A stretch of DNA of 64,000 nucleotides from Pelagimonas varians (GCF_003208435.1 NZ_QKMF01000002.1:62001-126000); one strand, 5' to 3'. Positions 9,131 to 20,022 are shown, counted from the stretch's first letter. Notes: generated by a model not told the origin, from the letters alone. Translations and numbers: made by a program.

Positions 9131-9538
9131 CTATTCAATGCGTTGTATCTCACGCAGGTAGGCCACCAAATCAACAACAGGCTGCGACGTTAAAATGGGC
9201 TGACCTGTTGGTGCCTTCATCGGGACATCAAATGTGCCTTCGAAATAGTCGCCATAAACTGGCATCGGAGAGCCGTGGCTAACCAATGGGTCGCGCCCGT
9301 CTATCCGCTTGATGACACGTTCCAGCGGAAAGGTGCCGCCGTTGGCTGCAGTCAATTCGGTTAAATCGACCGGTTTAATCATCAGCACACCTGACATAGG
9401 CCCGTCGCCGCTGCCCTCCAATCCGTGGCAGGTCGCACAATGGGTATGATAATGTGCCCGGCCAATATCTGCGTCTTGTGCATAAACAGGCAGCCCAAGG
9501 GCGCATGTGGCGAGGGTCAGTCCGATAAGAAATCGCAT
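9131..9538 (-). CDS. class I c-type cytochrome, periplasmic
   Basis: 135 aa. Signal peptide MRFLIGLTLATCALGLPVYAQ, then a single heme-binding CATCH motif (THCATCHGLEGSGDG) and a likely Met ligand in the SPMPVYG segment. It is a monoheme electron-transfer protein of the cytochrome c / cytochrome_CBB3 subunit III fold. It converges on the lipoprotein gene to its left with only 12 bp between. An FNR-type palindrome lies 53 bp upstream of the start codon, which points to control by oxygen. Confidence 0.88.
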   Translation of the reverse strand: MRFLIGLTLATCALGLPVYAQDADIGRAHYHTHCATCHGLEGSGDGPMSGVLMIKPVDLTELTAANGGTFPLERVIKRIDGRDPLVSHGSPMPVYGDYFEGTFDVPMKAPTGQPILTSQPVVDLVAYLREIQRIE

Positions 9539-9590
9539 GGTCTATCCTCCTGTTGCTTTGGCATGCTGGGGCATTTTTGAAGAGCGCGCT

Positions 9591-9604
9591 TTGATTGACG
9601 TCAA
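9591..9604 (-). promoter_or_regulatory. putative FnrL/FNR box upstream of cytochrome c
   Basis: TTGATTGACGTCAA matches the FNR/FnrL consensus TTGAT-N4-ATCAA at 9 of 10 specified positions. It is centred about 60 bp upstream of the cytochrome c start codon. Placement fits activation of a respiratory cytochrome at low oxygen. The match is seen directly; function is inferred. Confidence 0.5.
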
Positions 9605-10150
9605 AAGTTGCCGGGCGGTCGCAAGCAATGCTTCATACACATTGGCCAGCATTGGGAATGACCGGAGCGGATTAAGCCCCGGCCAGCACATACCAATGCC
9701 GATGGCACAACAGCCATGGCATGCATTACCCCTTAAACCTTGTTAAAAGCCGTATGAAATGGCAGGGCCGGTCAAACGGTACAGTAGGGCAAGCCGGTGC
9801 AAAACGGGTTAAACGGTCACAAAATAGACGCCGACTGCCCTGTCCTGATCAAATCATTTAAGGTTTGAAAATCTGTTTAGATGATCCCGTTGAAACCCAA
9901 AAAATCACTCAAAATTGAGGCAATTCGGTTTTTTCGTGCTTACATGAAGTTGAGAGCCCAAGTTGGCCGGATTGTTTTTGCTTTTGAAACAATGGCGAGA
10001 ATGGGGCGGCTTTAAGGGGAAATTCCTTCAAAATTACCCAAATGTTCCGCATTGGTGCCGGATTTTGAGCTCTTATATACCAGCGAGCACGAGCCGATTT
10101 TACACGGCACGCCACAAGCTGTGGCCAAGACACTAGTAAGGAACGCTGAT
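9605..10150. other. long intergenic region upstream of the RTX gene
   Basis: About 550 bp without a convincing gene. Visible structure: two near-repeats GGTCAAACGGTACAG (about 9770) and GGTTAAACGGTCACA (about 9808), TTAA-N6-TTAA at about 9734, and an A+T-richer stretch from about 9840 to 10070 that probably holds the RTX promoter. No terminator or RNA gene was recognised. The repeats could be regulator sites. Confidence 0.5.
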
Positions 10151-13100
10151 ATGGCGACGTATACGGTTACACTGTCGAACTGGAATTCTGCGTCCTTTTG
10201 GTCCGGGATCAACGAGGGTTCTGGCGGGCATACGTTGGACTTTTCAGGCCTTGGGTCCGGCTACACTGTCGAATTCGACGTCCAGAGCGGAAGTATTACC
10301 CTTTCAGATGGAACAGATACCTACATTGTTGGGGATGCCTCCTCGGGAGGAGGCGCAGACGCCTATCTGGATGGTGGAACCCAACTCGAATATTTCAGCA
10401 ATATTGTCGGAACTGAGGGCAATGACACATTGGTGTCCAGTTCCGGTGACGACACTTTGGATGGCGGCGGCGGTTCGGACACGTTTGTTGTTGGTACTGG
10501 AAATGAAACGATCATTGGCGGTGAGACCGGCGATGATATGGATATTGTTGACATAAGCGCGGCTGATGACGCGCTGAATGTGACCTTTACCGGCGACGAA
10601 GCGGGGACCTACACCGACTCAGACGGCGATAGCGGCAGCTTTACCGAAGTTGAAGGCTTCTTTTTGAGTTCTGGCGACGACACCATTGATGCCTCAGCCG
10701 CAACAACAGGCGGCGTGTTTGCCGTTGGTCGCGACGGAGACGATGAGCTGACCGGCGGCGGCGGCGATGATACTTTTGTTGGCGGCGCAGGTGCCGATAG
10801 CCTAACCGGCAATGACGGTGCGGATTCGCTGTCTGGCGGGTTGAACGACGATATCATCAGCGCAGGAGACGGGGCCGATAGTGTCGATGGCGGCTCTGGG
10901 GCTGACGATATTACACTGGGCGCAGGTGATGATCTGGCCGCAGGCGGGTCTGGTCGCGATACGATTTCTGGCGGCGACGGTAACGACACGATTTACGGTG
11001 ATGATGCAGGTGTCGGCACTGATGCCGGAACGTTGGGCAGCTTTGACTTTTCGACAATCTCCAGTGAAGGCGATGCTGGCACCGGGGTTATTGGTCAATA
11101 TGCCGTCTATGACAGCATTGGCACCACAAGCGATGGCACCGTGGTGCAGGCCCGCATGACCATTTTGGATGCGGACGATCCTGACATTGACGTCGAATTC
11201 GGCACCAATTCGATCTATCTTAACGAAGATGCCAGCAGTCCGGCGGGCAGCGGTGTGACGCTTGGTTTCGAGTTTTTCGACCAAGCCACCGGTGAGCCGG
11301 TCCAGATCAGCGGAGGTTTTACCTTCCATGACGTCGACACCACATCCGAGAGCGTAACGGCCCTATCAGCGGATGTGACATCGCTGACATTGTCCGCATC
11401 GCCTGCGACAAATCTGACGGGATCGGACAGCGGAGAGCAGTTGGCGGCAGCCTCAGACAGCACGAGCTCTGGTAATGCGGATGAAAACCACTGGGCCCAG
11501 TTTTCGTACACGGACCAACAGCAGTTGGTTTTTGAAGTTACCGCACGCGGGAATGGCACCAACTATGCATTTTCAACGGACGGGTTTTCGTCACCAGGAA
11601 CAACCATTCATGCGACACCGGAAACTCAGGAAGACAGCATAGACGGAGGTTTGGGTGATGACGTTGTTTACGGCATGTCAGGAAATGACACGCTGAACGG
11701 CGACGAAGGGCAAGATACCTTGACTGGCGGCGCCGGTGATGACGTGATTGACGGCGGTGCAGATCAAGATGTGATCGCCTTCGAAGACGGCTTTGGAGAT
11801 GACACCGTTGCGGGCGGCGAAGCGGTTAGCACCGGTGTCGATTTTGACACTCTCGACCTGAGCGCGGTTTCCACAAGCGGCGTGAATGTTATCTTTTCTG
11901 GTGACGAAGCAGGCTCGGTTAGTTCTGGTTCAGACAATGTTGCCTTTACCGAAATCGAACACATCGTGCTGGGAAGCACTGACGACTCGGTGACCGGATC
12001 AACGGGCGCGGATTCTGTTTCAACAGGGGCAGGAGCCGATACGGTCGATGGCGGTCAAGGGGACGACAGTTTCGACATTGGGCTAGGTGATGGCGCTACA
12101 GATCTGATCCGCATGGAAGACGGGGATGGCAACGACACCATTGTCGGCTTTGAGGCTCCCACCGACAATGGAGATGGAACCTTTAGCTCCGGCGACCAAT
12201 TGGACCTGAGCGGAATGACTGACGGCAGCGGCAACCCGCTGACATTGGAAGATATCACTGTCACCGACAGCATCGGCGATGGCACAGGGGATGCGATCCT
12301 GGGGTTCCCCGATGGGACATCCTTGACGTTGGTCGGTGTACTGACTTCTGATGTCGAAGCCAAAACGCAGTTGGCAGCTATGGGCGCTCCTCCGTTTGCA
12401 GGTAACTTCGTGGTCGAAGGCACGGCTGGCGATGATCTGATCGACACCGCGTATGTCGGTGACCCAGAAGGCGACAGGATCGAGAATAACGATCATTTCG
12501 ACGGATCCAACGACGATGTGGTCAAGGCTGGCAGCGGCAATGACACGGTTTTGTCCGGGACGGGCGATGATAGCATTCAAGCCGATGCCGGCGATGACAG
12601 TGTTGAAGGCGGGATTGGCGCAGACACTGTGTATGGCAACGATGGCGCTGACACGCTGATTGGTGGCGAGGGAGACGATTCTCTGATCGGTGAGGTTGGC
12701 GACGACTCCGTTATAGGCGGCGCAGGTGACGACCATCTCGAAGGCAACGAAGGTGCCGACACGCTGATTGGTGGAGACGGGAACGACTGGATGCGCGGGT
12801 CGTATGACAACGATGCGCTGTATGGTGGAGAAGGCGATGACTTCCTATGGGGGGGATTTGGTGATGACACGATTTACATCGAAAACAATTTTGGCAACGA
12901 CACGGTTGAGGCCGAAGGTGTGGATGAAACCCTTGGCGACACGCTGGACCTGAGCGGCGTTACCGATGCACTAAGCGTTGATCTGACCAATGGGTATTCT
13001 AAAACTGGCACGGTCAGTGACGGGACATCTACGCTTCAGTTTCAGGATATCGAACACATCGTCTTAGGCTCTGGCACCGATACTTTGGTGCTTGCGGACT

Positions 13101-15727
13101 TCGGCGGCAGCGATACGGTGCAGGGATTTTCCGCGCCGACCGACAACGGTGACGGAACGTTTTCCGGCAATGACTTGCTGGATGTGACCGGCTTGACCAA
13201 TGACGATTTGGACAAGGTTAATACCGACAATGTCACGGTAACCGAGGACTCCGCTGGAAATGCGGTTCTGACCTTCCCCGGGTTGGTCGTCTTGACGCTG
13301 GAGGGGGTTGCTGCTGCGGATGTTGCCAGTGCCGCGCAGCTGAACGCGATTGGTATTCCCCTGCCAGCGGTTGTCTCTGACTATGTGGTGTCGGGCCGTG
13401 GCGGTGATGATTTGATCGACGCGGGCTACACCGGCGATCCCGAGGGCGACCGGATCGACAATGCCGATCACAGTGACGGCACGGATGCAGACAGCGTCGA
13501 AGCGGGCGCGGGCGACGACACAATCGTTGCAGGCGCTGGCGACGATACGGTGCACGGGGGCGCGGGCGATGACTTCTTTGTTGCGGATGCGGGGCTGGAC
13601 AACGACAGCCTGATCGGCGGCGAGGCGGATGAAACGCTGGGCGACACCGTTGATATGTCCGCGATCTCCGACGATCTGACCGTAACCTTTAGCGGTGCCG
13701 AAACCGGCAGCGTGACCGATGGCACCAACACCACCACTTTTGAAGAAATCGAAAGCCTGACGCTTGGCGATGGCGATGACAGCGTGACCGGTTCGGCCGG
13801 TGATGACAGCATCGCGGGCAATGGCGGTGCGGACAGCATCGATGGCGGCGCGGGCAATGACACGATTGCGCTTGGGGCCCTGGACGGGGTGGCGGATACG
13901 CTGGTCTTTGGTGACGGCGATGGTGCCGATATCGTTGCGGATTTTGAAGCGCCGACCGACAATGGCGACGGGACTTATACCGGTCAGGACATGCTGGATG
14001 TCTCGGGGCTGGGCGATGCGGGCGGTGATCCGGTCGATACCGATGATGTGACGGTTGGCGATACAAATGGCGATGGCACGGGCGATGCGATCCTGAGCTT
14101 TCCGAATGGCGAAAGCATAACTCTGACCGGCGTTCCGGTCACGGATGTTGCCAGTGCCGCGCAGCTGAACGCGATTGGTATTCCACTGCCAGCGGTTGTC
14201 TCTGACTATGTGGTGTCGGGCCGTGGCGGTGATGATTTGATCGACGCGGGCTACACCGGCGATCCCGAGGGCGACCGGATCGACAATGCCGATCACAGTG
14301 ACGGCACGGATGCAGACAGCGTCGAAGCGGGCGCGGGCGACGATACAATCGTTGCGGGCGCTGGCGACGATACGGTGCACGGCGGCGCGGGCGATGACAG
14401 TATTCTGGCAGGGGCCGGTGCCGATACGTTGTTGGGCGGTGATGGTGGCGACACGCTTGTTGGTGGCATCGGGGATGATGACATGGACGGCGGTGCGGAT
14501 GAGGACTTTTTCACCCTCAGCGACGGGTTTGGAGAGGACACCATTGATGGCGGCGAAACAGTTACCACAGGGGCTGACTTCGATACCATCGATATAACCG
14601 GACTGACGGCACCGACACTTGTCACTCTGACAGGAGCAGAAGCCGGTACAATTTCCGACGGCACCAGTACAGCGACCTTTTCTGGCATCGAAGCGATCGC
14701 CTTTGGCGGCGGCGATGACACTGTTGACGGCAGCGGAATCGGCATTGGAATTAATCTTGACGGGGCCGACGGTGCCGACTCAATTACGGGCGGCGCGGGT
14801 GATGACAGTCTGGCTGGCGGTGTCGGTGATGACACACTGACCGGCGGTGCGGGGGATGACACCCTGACTGGCGGCGCAGGCAATGACGTGTTGAACGTCG
14901 GTTCTGGCGATGATGCGCAAGGCGGCGGCGGGGATGACACGTTTAATGTGTCTGCAAGCGATGTAAATGGCGGTGATCTGACGATTGCTGGCGGTGAGAC
15001 TGGTGAAACCTTGGGTGATACGCTGAATGTCACTGGGCCTGCGACAATCACCATGACCGGAGCTGAAGCTGGTATAGTGAATTGGCTTGATGGCAGCCGC
15101 TTGAACTTTTCGGAAATCGAGGCGGTCAACTATGTGCCTTGCTTTACGCCCGGGACGTTGATCAAAACCATACGTGGTGAAATCGACGTTGCTGACATTG
15201 TCCAAGGGGATGTGGTTTTGACCCGTGACAATGGCTATCAGACAGTTCGTTGGGCCGGGAACAAGCCGGTCACCGGTGTCGAGATTGCCACCACCCCTGC
15301 GCTGCAACCGATCCGGATTGCCAAAGGGGCATTGGGCAACGGTCTGCCAGAGCGTGATCTGGTCGTGTCGCCGCAGCATAGGGTCGTAATGACCGGATAT
15401 TCCATTCAGCTGCTGTTCGGTGAAGACGAAGTCTTGGTGGCTGCAACCCATCTGGTTGGCCGTCCGGGTATCACCCGTGAATGCCCCGAGGCAGGTGTGA
15501 CCTATGTCCACTTTATGTTCGACCGGCATGAATTGGTGTCGTCAGATGGCAGCTGGACCGAAAGCTTTCAGCCTGGTGACCTGTCGCTGGCAAGTCTGGA
15601 CATGGACCAGCGCGATGAATTGTTGATGCTGTTCCCGGAGCTTGCTTCGCGTCAGGGCCGGGATTCTTTTGGTTCAGCGCGGATGTCGCTTAAGGCTTAT
15701 CAAGCGCGGCTGCTGATCGAGGTGTGA
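10151..15727 (+). CDS. giant RTX calcium-binding exoprotein with C-terminal Hint domain
   Basis: 1858 aa from the ATG at 10151, preceded by AAGGAA; an in-frame GTG at 10052 has no good ribosome site. No N-terminal signal peptide, as expected for type I secretion. Most of the protein is GGxGxDxhx nonapeptide repeats (RTX) in blocks separated by beta-rich spacers. From Cys1664 (CFTPGTLIKT) a Hedgehog/Intein-like Hint domain follows with VVSPQHRVVM and VHFMFDRHELV, the last holding a catalytic-type His. The C-terminus SLKAYQARLLIEV is typical of Rhodobacteraceae Hint proteins. Calcium-dependent folding after secretion is expected. Two units near residues 1056-1141 and 1331-1416 are nearly identical. 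No transporter genes are adjacent. Confidence 0.88.
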   Translation: MATYTVTLSNWNSASFWSGINEGSGGHTLDFSGLGSGYTVEFDVQSGSITLSDGTDTYIVGDASSGGGADAYLDGGTQLEYFSNIVGTEGNDTLVSSSGDDTLDGGGGSDTFVVGTGNETIIGGETGDDMDIVDISAADDALNVTFTGDEAGTYTDSDGDSGSFTEVEGFFLSSGDDTIDASAATTGGVFAVGRDGDDELTGGGGDDTFVGGAGADSLTGNDGADSLSGGLNDDIISAGDGADSVDGGSGADDITLGAGDDLAAGGSGRDTISGGDGNDTIYGDDAGVGTDAGTLGSFDFSTISSEGDAGTGVIGQYAVYDSIGTTSDGTVVQARMTILDADDPDIDVEFGTNSIYLNEDASSPAGSGVTLGFEFFDQATGEPVQISGGFTFHDVDTTSESVTALSADVTSLTLSASPATNLTGSDSGEQLAAASDSTSSGNADENHWAQFSYTDQQQLVFEVTARGNGTNYAFSTDGFSSPGTTIHATPETQEDSIDGGLGDDVVYGMSGNDTLNGDEGQDTLTGGAGDDVIDGGADQDVIAFEDGFGDDTVAGGEAVSTGVDFDTLDLSAVSTSGVNVIFSGDEAGSVSSGSDNVAFTEIEHIVLGSTDDSVTGSTGADSVSTGAGADTVDGGQGDDSFDIGLGDGATDLIRMEDGDGNDTIVGFEAPTDNGDGTFSSGDQLDLSGMTDGSGNPLTLEDITVTDSIGDGTGDAILGFPDGTSLTLVGVLTSDVEAKTQLAAMGAPPFAGNFVVEGTAGDDLIDTAYVGDPEGDRIENNDHFDGSNDDVVKAGSGNDTVLSGTGDDSIQADAGDDSVEGGIGADTVYGNDGADTLIGGEGDDSLIGEVGDDSVIGGAGDDHLEGNEGADTLIGGDGNDWMRGSYDNDALYGGEGDDFLWGGFGDDTIYIENNFGNDTVEAEGVDETLGDTLDLSGVTDALSVDLTNGYSKTGTVSDGTSTLQFQDIEHIVLGSGTDTLVLADFGGSDTVQGFSAPTDNGDGTFSGNDLLDVTGLTNDDLDKVNTDNVTVTEDSAGNAVLTFPGLVVLTLEGVAAADVASAAQLNAIGIPLPAVVSDYVVSGRGGDDLIDAGYTGDPEGDRIDNADHSDGTDADSVEAGAGDDTIVAGAGDDTVHGGAGDDFFVADAGLDNDSLIGGEADETLGDTVDMSAISDDLTVTFSGAETGSVTDGTNTTTFEEIESLTLGDGDDSVTGSAGDDSIAGNGGADSIDGGAGNDTIALGALDGVADTLVFGDGDGADIVADFEAPTDNGDGTYTGQDMLDVSGLGDAGGDPVDTDDVTVGDTNGDGTGDAILSFPNGESITLTGVPVTDVASAAQLNAIGIPLPAVVSDYVVSGRGGDDLIDAGYTGDPEGDRIDNADHSDGTDADSVEAGAGDDTIVAGAGDDTVHGGAGDDSILAGAGADTLLGGDGGDTLVGGIGDDDMDGGADEDFFTLSDGFGEDTIDGGETVTTGADFDTIDITGLTAPTLVTLTGAEAGTISDGTSTATFSGIEAIAFGGGDDTVDGSGIGIGINLDGADGADSITGGAGDDSLAGGVGDDTLTGGAGDDTLTGGAGNDVLNVGSGDDAQGGGGDDTFNVSASDVNGGDLTIAGGETGETLGDTLNVTGPATITMTGAEAGIVNWLDGSRLNFSEIEAVNYVPCFTPGTLIKTIRGEIDVADIVQGDVVLTRDNGYQTVRWAGNKPVTGVEIATTPALQPIRIAKGALGNGLPERDLVVSPQHRVVMTGYSIQLLFGEDEVLVAATHLVGRPGITRECPEAGVTYVHFMFDRHELVSSDGSWTESFQPGDLSLASLDMDQRDELLMLFPELASRQGRDSFGSARMSLKAYQARLLIEV
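13317..13573 (+). repeat. 257-bp direct repeat inside RTX gene, copy 1
   Basis: First copy of a 257-bp segment repeated 825 bp downstream with only about four mismatches seen by eye (about 98% identity). It encodes a spacer plus RTX nonapeptides. The frame is kept, so the result is a longer protein. Confidence 0.9.
14142..14398 (+). repeat. 257-bp direct repeat inside RTX gene, copy 2
   Basis: Second copy of the repeat at 13317-13573. Most differences are third-position changes, so the two protein segments are virtually the same. The flanking sequence diverges sharply at both ends. Confidence 0.9.
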
Positions 15728-15763
15728 TCGAGAGGTGTGATCAATAGGTGAACTGCAAATATG

Positions 15764-15789
15764 GGGCGGGGGTTTCCCGCCCTTTTTTT
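15764..15789 (+). terminator. Rho-independent terminator after the RTX gene
   Basis: GGGCGGG, a 5-nt loop GGTTT, CCCGCCC, then seven T. It lies 36 bp after the RTX stop codon and should end that transcript. Confidence 0.9.
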
Positions 15790-15887
15790 GTCACCATGAC
15801 GCTTTTGGTTTGGCGACTTGGCTGACACGCGCGAACACCCGTGGTTTAATCTAAGCATTGAAAATTTGCCTTGGATAGGACTTCGTG

Positions 15888-16211
15888 ATGGATGCCCAGA
15901 TAACAGCGGAATTGGACGCCGCAGTGGTTGAACTGCTGCTTGAGATCTGCCCTGAAGTGAGGTTTGTTCCCAAATACGGCGGCAAGCTTTTTGAGGCAGT
16001 GGCGGGCGACGCCAGCAGCCAATTCGGGGGCTATTTCTTTTACAAAAACCATATGAACATCGAGTTCACCAAAGGGGTCAATTTGGCCGATCCGACAGGT
16101 ATTTTGCATGGTGCAGGCAAGTTGCGCCGCCATATCAAAATTACCAGCATGCAAGAATTGCAGACTGCCGCCGTACGCGAATTGATCGGGCAGGCGGCAG
16201 ACCGTGCTTAA
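15888..16211 (+). CDS. DUF1801 domain protein
   Basis: 107 aa. KYGGKLFEAVAG, GGYFFYKNHMNIEFTKG and LHGAGKLRRHIKI are typical DUF1801 blocks (small cytosolic proteins of the YdhG/Fra-like fold, some proposed as iron chaperones). The ATG at 15888 was preferred over the GTG at 15885; AGGA lies 9 bp upstream. The gene converges with the transglycosylase gene, overlapping its end by 4 bp. Role unknown. Confidence 0.8.
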   Translation: MDAQITAELDAAVVELLLEICPEVRFVPKYGGKLFEAVAGDASSQFGGYFFYKNHMNIEFTKGVNLADPTGILHGAGKLRRHIKITSMQELQTAAVRELIGQAADRA

Positions 16212-17449
16212 CGCAGCAGTTTTAGCAAGGATACCGAGGGTGTTCCGGTCACGGGCAATCCCTTAGAGGCTTCAAATCCGCGAATGGCAGCTTCTGTCTT
16301 TTTGCCAATCACGCCATCAGGTCGGCCCGCATCAAAACCGGCGCGGGTCAATCCGCTTTGCAGCGCTTTGCGGTCGTTCAGATCCAAGCCGTTTTTGTCG
16401 CGCCCGAAGGGCGTTTTTAAGGGCCCGCCGCCAGCAAGAAGGCCTGCCATATATCCCACGCCAAGCGCATAGTTGTCGGACGGGTTATACCGCTTGATCA
16501 TATTGAAGTTGTGGAACACCAAAAATGCCGGTGTGCCTTTGCCCATAGGGGCAAGAATTGCGGCAGTGCCGTGGTTGGGCAGGCTTCCACCTGCCGCAGG
16601 TTTTACGCCCAACGCGCGCCAGCTATCGGCGCTCCGTTTGTTATTGTGGCCTATTCCTGCGTCAAAGCCCGACGGTAAAATCACCTCAAGCCCCCAAAGC
16701 TGACCTTTGCGCCAACCGGCTTTTTGCAAGAACCGCGCTGTGGTGGCAAAGGCATCAATCGGGTTGTTAGACCAGATATCGCGCTTGCCATCGCCATCGA
16801 AATCAACCGCATGGGCTTGGTAGGCGTCTGGGATCAGCTGGGTGTGACCCATGGCACCGGCCCAACTGCCAACCAACTGGCTGGGCTTTGCATCGCCGGA
16901 TTGGACAATACGCAGGGCGTTCATCAGATTGGATTCAAAGAACCTTCCGCGCCGCCCTTCCCAAGCTAGGGTCGATGTGGCTGAAATCACCGGAATGGTG
17001 CCACGCTTGGTGCCAAAGTAACTCTCTAGCCCCCAGATCGAGGCCAAGACATTGGAGGGCACGCCATATTGCGCCTCAACCTGTGACAGCGCCTTGCGCT
17101 GACCTGCATAGGCTTTGCGGCCAATACTTACTTTTTCTTCGGGCGCAACGATGGCCAGATAATCTTCGAGCGAACGTTTGAATTCGGTTTGGTTGCGGTC
17201 GCGTTCGATCACACCGGGCAAATAGCCCTGACCGCGAAATGCAGCTGACAATGTCGCGCTGGAGATCCCGCGCGATTGGGCACGCGTCTTAAAATTTGCG
17301 ACCCATGCGTCATAAGAAGCGTTGGGTTGCGGTAAAAACGCCGGATCAGTTTTGCCTGCCGATGAAACCTGTGCCGTTCCGCCGCCACTACAGCCCGCCA
17401 GAACGAAGGCAGATGCGCCCAATGTGAAATTTCGCCGCGATACCTGCAT
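16208..17449 (-). CDS. lytic murein transglycosylase (MltB family), lipoprotein
   Basis: 413 aa. The signal peptide has twin Arg (SRRNFTLGAS) and a lipobox FVLAGC. Then come the MltB-type SLT domain with IWGLESYFGT containing the catalytic Glu, GAMGHTQLIPDAY, and DFDGDGKRDIW, and a C-terminal peptidoglycan-binding domain (LTRAGFDAGRPDGVIGKK, AIRGFE). It cleaves the glycan strand to 1,6-anhydro-muropeptides in the periplasm. Length fits Rhodobacteraceae MltB-like enzymes that carry the extra binding domain. Confidence 0.92.
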   Translation of the reverse strand: MQVSRRNFTLGASAFVLAGCSGGGTAQVSSAGKTDPAFLPQPNASYDAWVANFKTRAQSRGISSATLSAAFRGQGYLPGVIERDRNQTEFKRSLEDYLAIVAPEEKVSIGRKAYAGQRKALSQVEAQYGVPSNVLASIWGLESYFGTKRGTIPVISATSTLAWEGRRGRFFESNLMNALRIVQSGDAKPSQLVGSWAGAMGHTQLIPDAYQAHAVDFDGDGKRDIWSNNPIDAFATTARFLQKAGWRKGQLWGLEVILPSGFDAGIGHNNKRSADSWRALGVKPAAGGSLPNHGTAAILAPMGKGTPAFLVFHNFNMIKRYNPSDNYALGVGYMAGLLAGGGPLKTPFGRDKNGLDLNDRKALQSGLTRAGFDAGRPDGVIGKKTEAAIRGFEASKGLPVTGTPSVSLLKLLR

Positions 17450-17559
17450 GCCGTGCCCCGTAACCCAAAAGCCAGTGTCGAGGGCAGGCTAACACGTTCA
17501 GGGGTAGGGACGGAATCCGCAATCTTAGGGCAGCTGCGGGCAAAGCGGCGGAAAAGTGC

Positions 17560-17820
17560 TTAGGCGCTGGCCGCGATGCGGATAATGTCGGCCACGGTCG
17601 GTTTATGTTCTTCGGGTGACGGCTTTTGCTGTGAAATCCACTGGTAGATATCTTGATCGTTCTCATCCAGAAGCGCCTCATAGGCGTCCAGCTCGATGTC
17701 TGACAACTCGCCCATGCGTTCCGCGCTATAGCGCATCAACAAGATGTCCATTTCTTTGGTGCCCCGGCGCATCGATCGCATTTTTAGCCGGCGCAGGCGG
17801 GTGTCACGGGTTTCAGTCAT
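17560..17820 (-). CDS. sdhE: FAD assembly factor SdhE
   Basis: 86 aa. SMRRGTKEMDILLM contains the RGxxE motif that defines SdhE (succinate dehydrogenase assembly factor 2), needed for covalent flavinylation of SdhA. DENDQDIYQWI is a second family block. The start ATG overlaps the end of the XRE gene by 8 bp, so the two are translationally linked. Length and motif agree with the family. Confidence 0.93.
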   Translation of the reverse strand: MTETRDTRLRRLKMRSMRRGTKEMDILLMRYSAERMGELSDIELDAYEALLDENDQDIYQWISQQKPSPEEHKPTVADIIRIAASA

Positions 17821-18214
17821 GTTGAGGTTGGTCCTTTAGCAAAATTCGCAGTTTCTTTTCCAAGCGGCCCAACTGATCGGTGCGGGATTTGAATTGCGCT
17901 CGCAAAGACCGCAGCTCAACCAGAACTTCGTTCACATCGGGGGACAAGGTGTCGTCCTCATCCGGATCGGTCAGGCCTTCGCCTTCGCCGGTGATGAGCC
18001 AGACCATCGAAACATTCAAGATGCCCGCCAGCATGGACAGCCGGTTGGCGCGTGGCTCTGACAGGTCTTCTTCCCAGTTTTGCAGGCTTTTGAGTTTAAC
18101 ACCCAGGCGTTTGGCCAATGCCCCTTGGGTCATGCTTGCGGCCTCACGTGCGGCGGCTAGGCGGTCACCGAAAGTTGCGGATTCCGGTCCGTACCAGTCA
18201 AAATCTTCGCTCAT
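17813..18214 (-). CDS. XRE-family HTH regulator
   Basis: 133 aa from the ATG at 18214, which has GGGAG 9 bp upstream; an ATG at 18262 is in frame but has no such site. FGDRLAAAREAASMTQGALA and KRLGVKLKSLQNWE form the helix-turn-helix, and the C-terminal part is a charged coiled-coil (VLVELRSLRAQF, LGRLEKKLRILL) that may mediate dimers. Divergent from the aminotransferase gene and in one transcript with sdhE. Target genes unknown. Confidence 0.85.
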   Translation of the reverse strand: MSEDFDWYGPESATFGDRLAAAREAASMTQGALAKRLGVKLKSLQNWEEDLSEPRANRLSMLAGILNVSMVWLITGEGEGLTDPDEDDTLSPDVNEVLVELRSLRAQFKSRTDQLGRLEKKLRILLKDQPQHD

Positions 18215-18219
18215 GGTGA

Positions 18220-19503
<1,284 letters not shown>

Positions 19504-19512
19504 GGATCTGAT

Positions 19513-19914
19513 ATGTCAGGCGACCTTCCAACCTATTATTTCCGCATCCGTGACAATGGCGCGGCCGTGTTTCTTGTGGACACAGAAAACCGTCAGCGGC
19601 GGATCGAATTGGATCAGATTGCAGTTGTCAATCTGAACAGGGGAGAGATCAAACCCCAAGGGGGCCGCGAGCTGACAGAGCAAGACAAACTGGAGATCAA
19701 CCGCTGGATGGTGGAGCGTAAGGCTTTGTTGGCATTGCGCGACATCGACGATATCCAGCGCGCGATTGACCATATGAATACCACAACCCAATGGGTGCAG
19801 TCCAAGGCCAGCCCGGAGCAGCTTGAAGAGGTGACCGATTCGCTTTTGCTTGCGATGCATGACCTCAGAACCGTGTTGGTTCGCAAAAAGGCGGATCGTT
19901 TGATGAAAGGTTAG
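19513..19914 (+). CDS. conserved hypothetical protein
   Basis: 133 aa, no signal peptide or membrane segment. The N-terminus TYYFRIRDNGAAVFLVDTEN is beta-rich, then a charged helical region (IQRAIDHMNTTTQWVQSK) and a C-terminus rich in Lys and Arg. It is probably co-transcribed with the aminotransferase gene. The style is that of a conserved Rhodobacteraceae cytosolic protein. No function recognised. Confidence 0.7.
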   Translation: MSGDLPTYYFRIRDNGAAVFLVDTENRQRRIELDQIAVVNLNRGEIKPQGGRELTEQDKLEINRWMVERKALLALRDIDDIQRAIDHMNTTTQWVQSKASPEQLEEVTDSLLLAMHDLRTVLVRKKADRLMKG

Positions 19915-20022
19915 GCAATTGAGCCTGTCCACCCCCCTGCTGGGAATGTCTGGGGGATTCTCCCCATGACGCTTGTCCGGGCAACGCTTAGGTTTGGATG
20001 GAATGTCATGGAAGGGAAGAAG

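Noticed and set aside
12083-15529. Long minus-strand frames across the RTX gene
   Set aside because: They are shadows of the repetitive GGxGxD codons (Pro/Ser/Ala- and His/Arg-rich products) with no ribosome sites.
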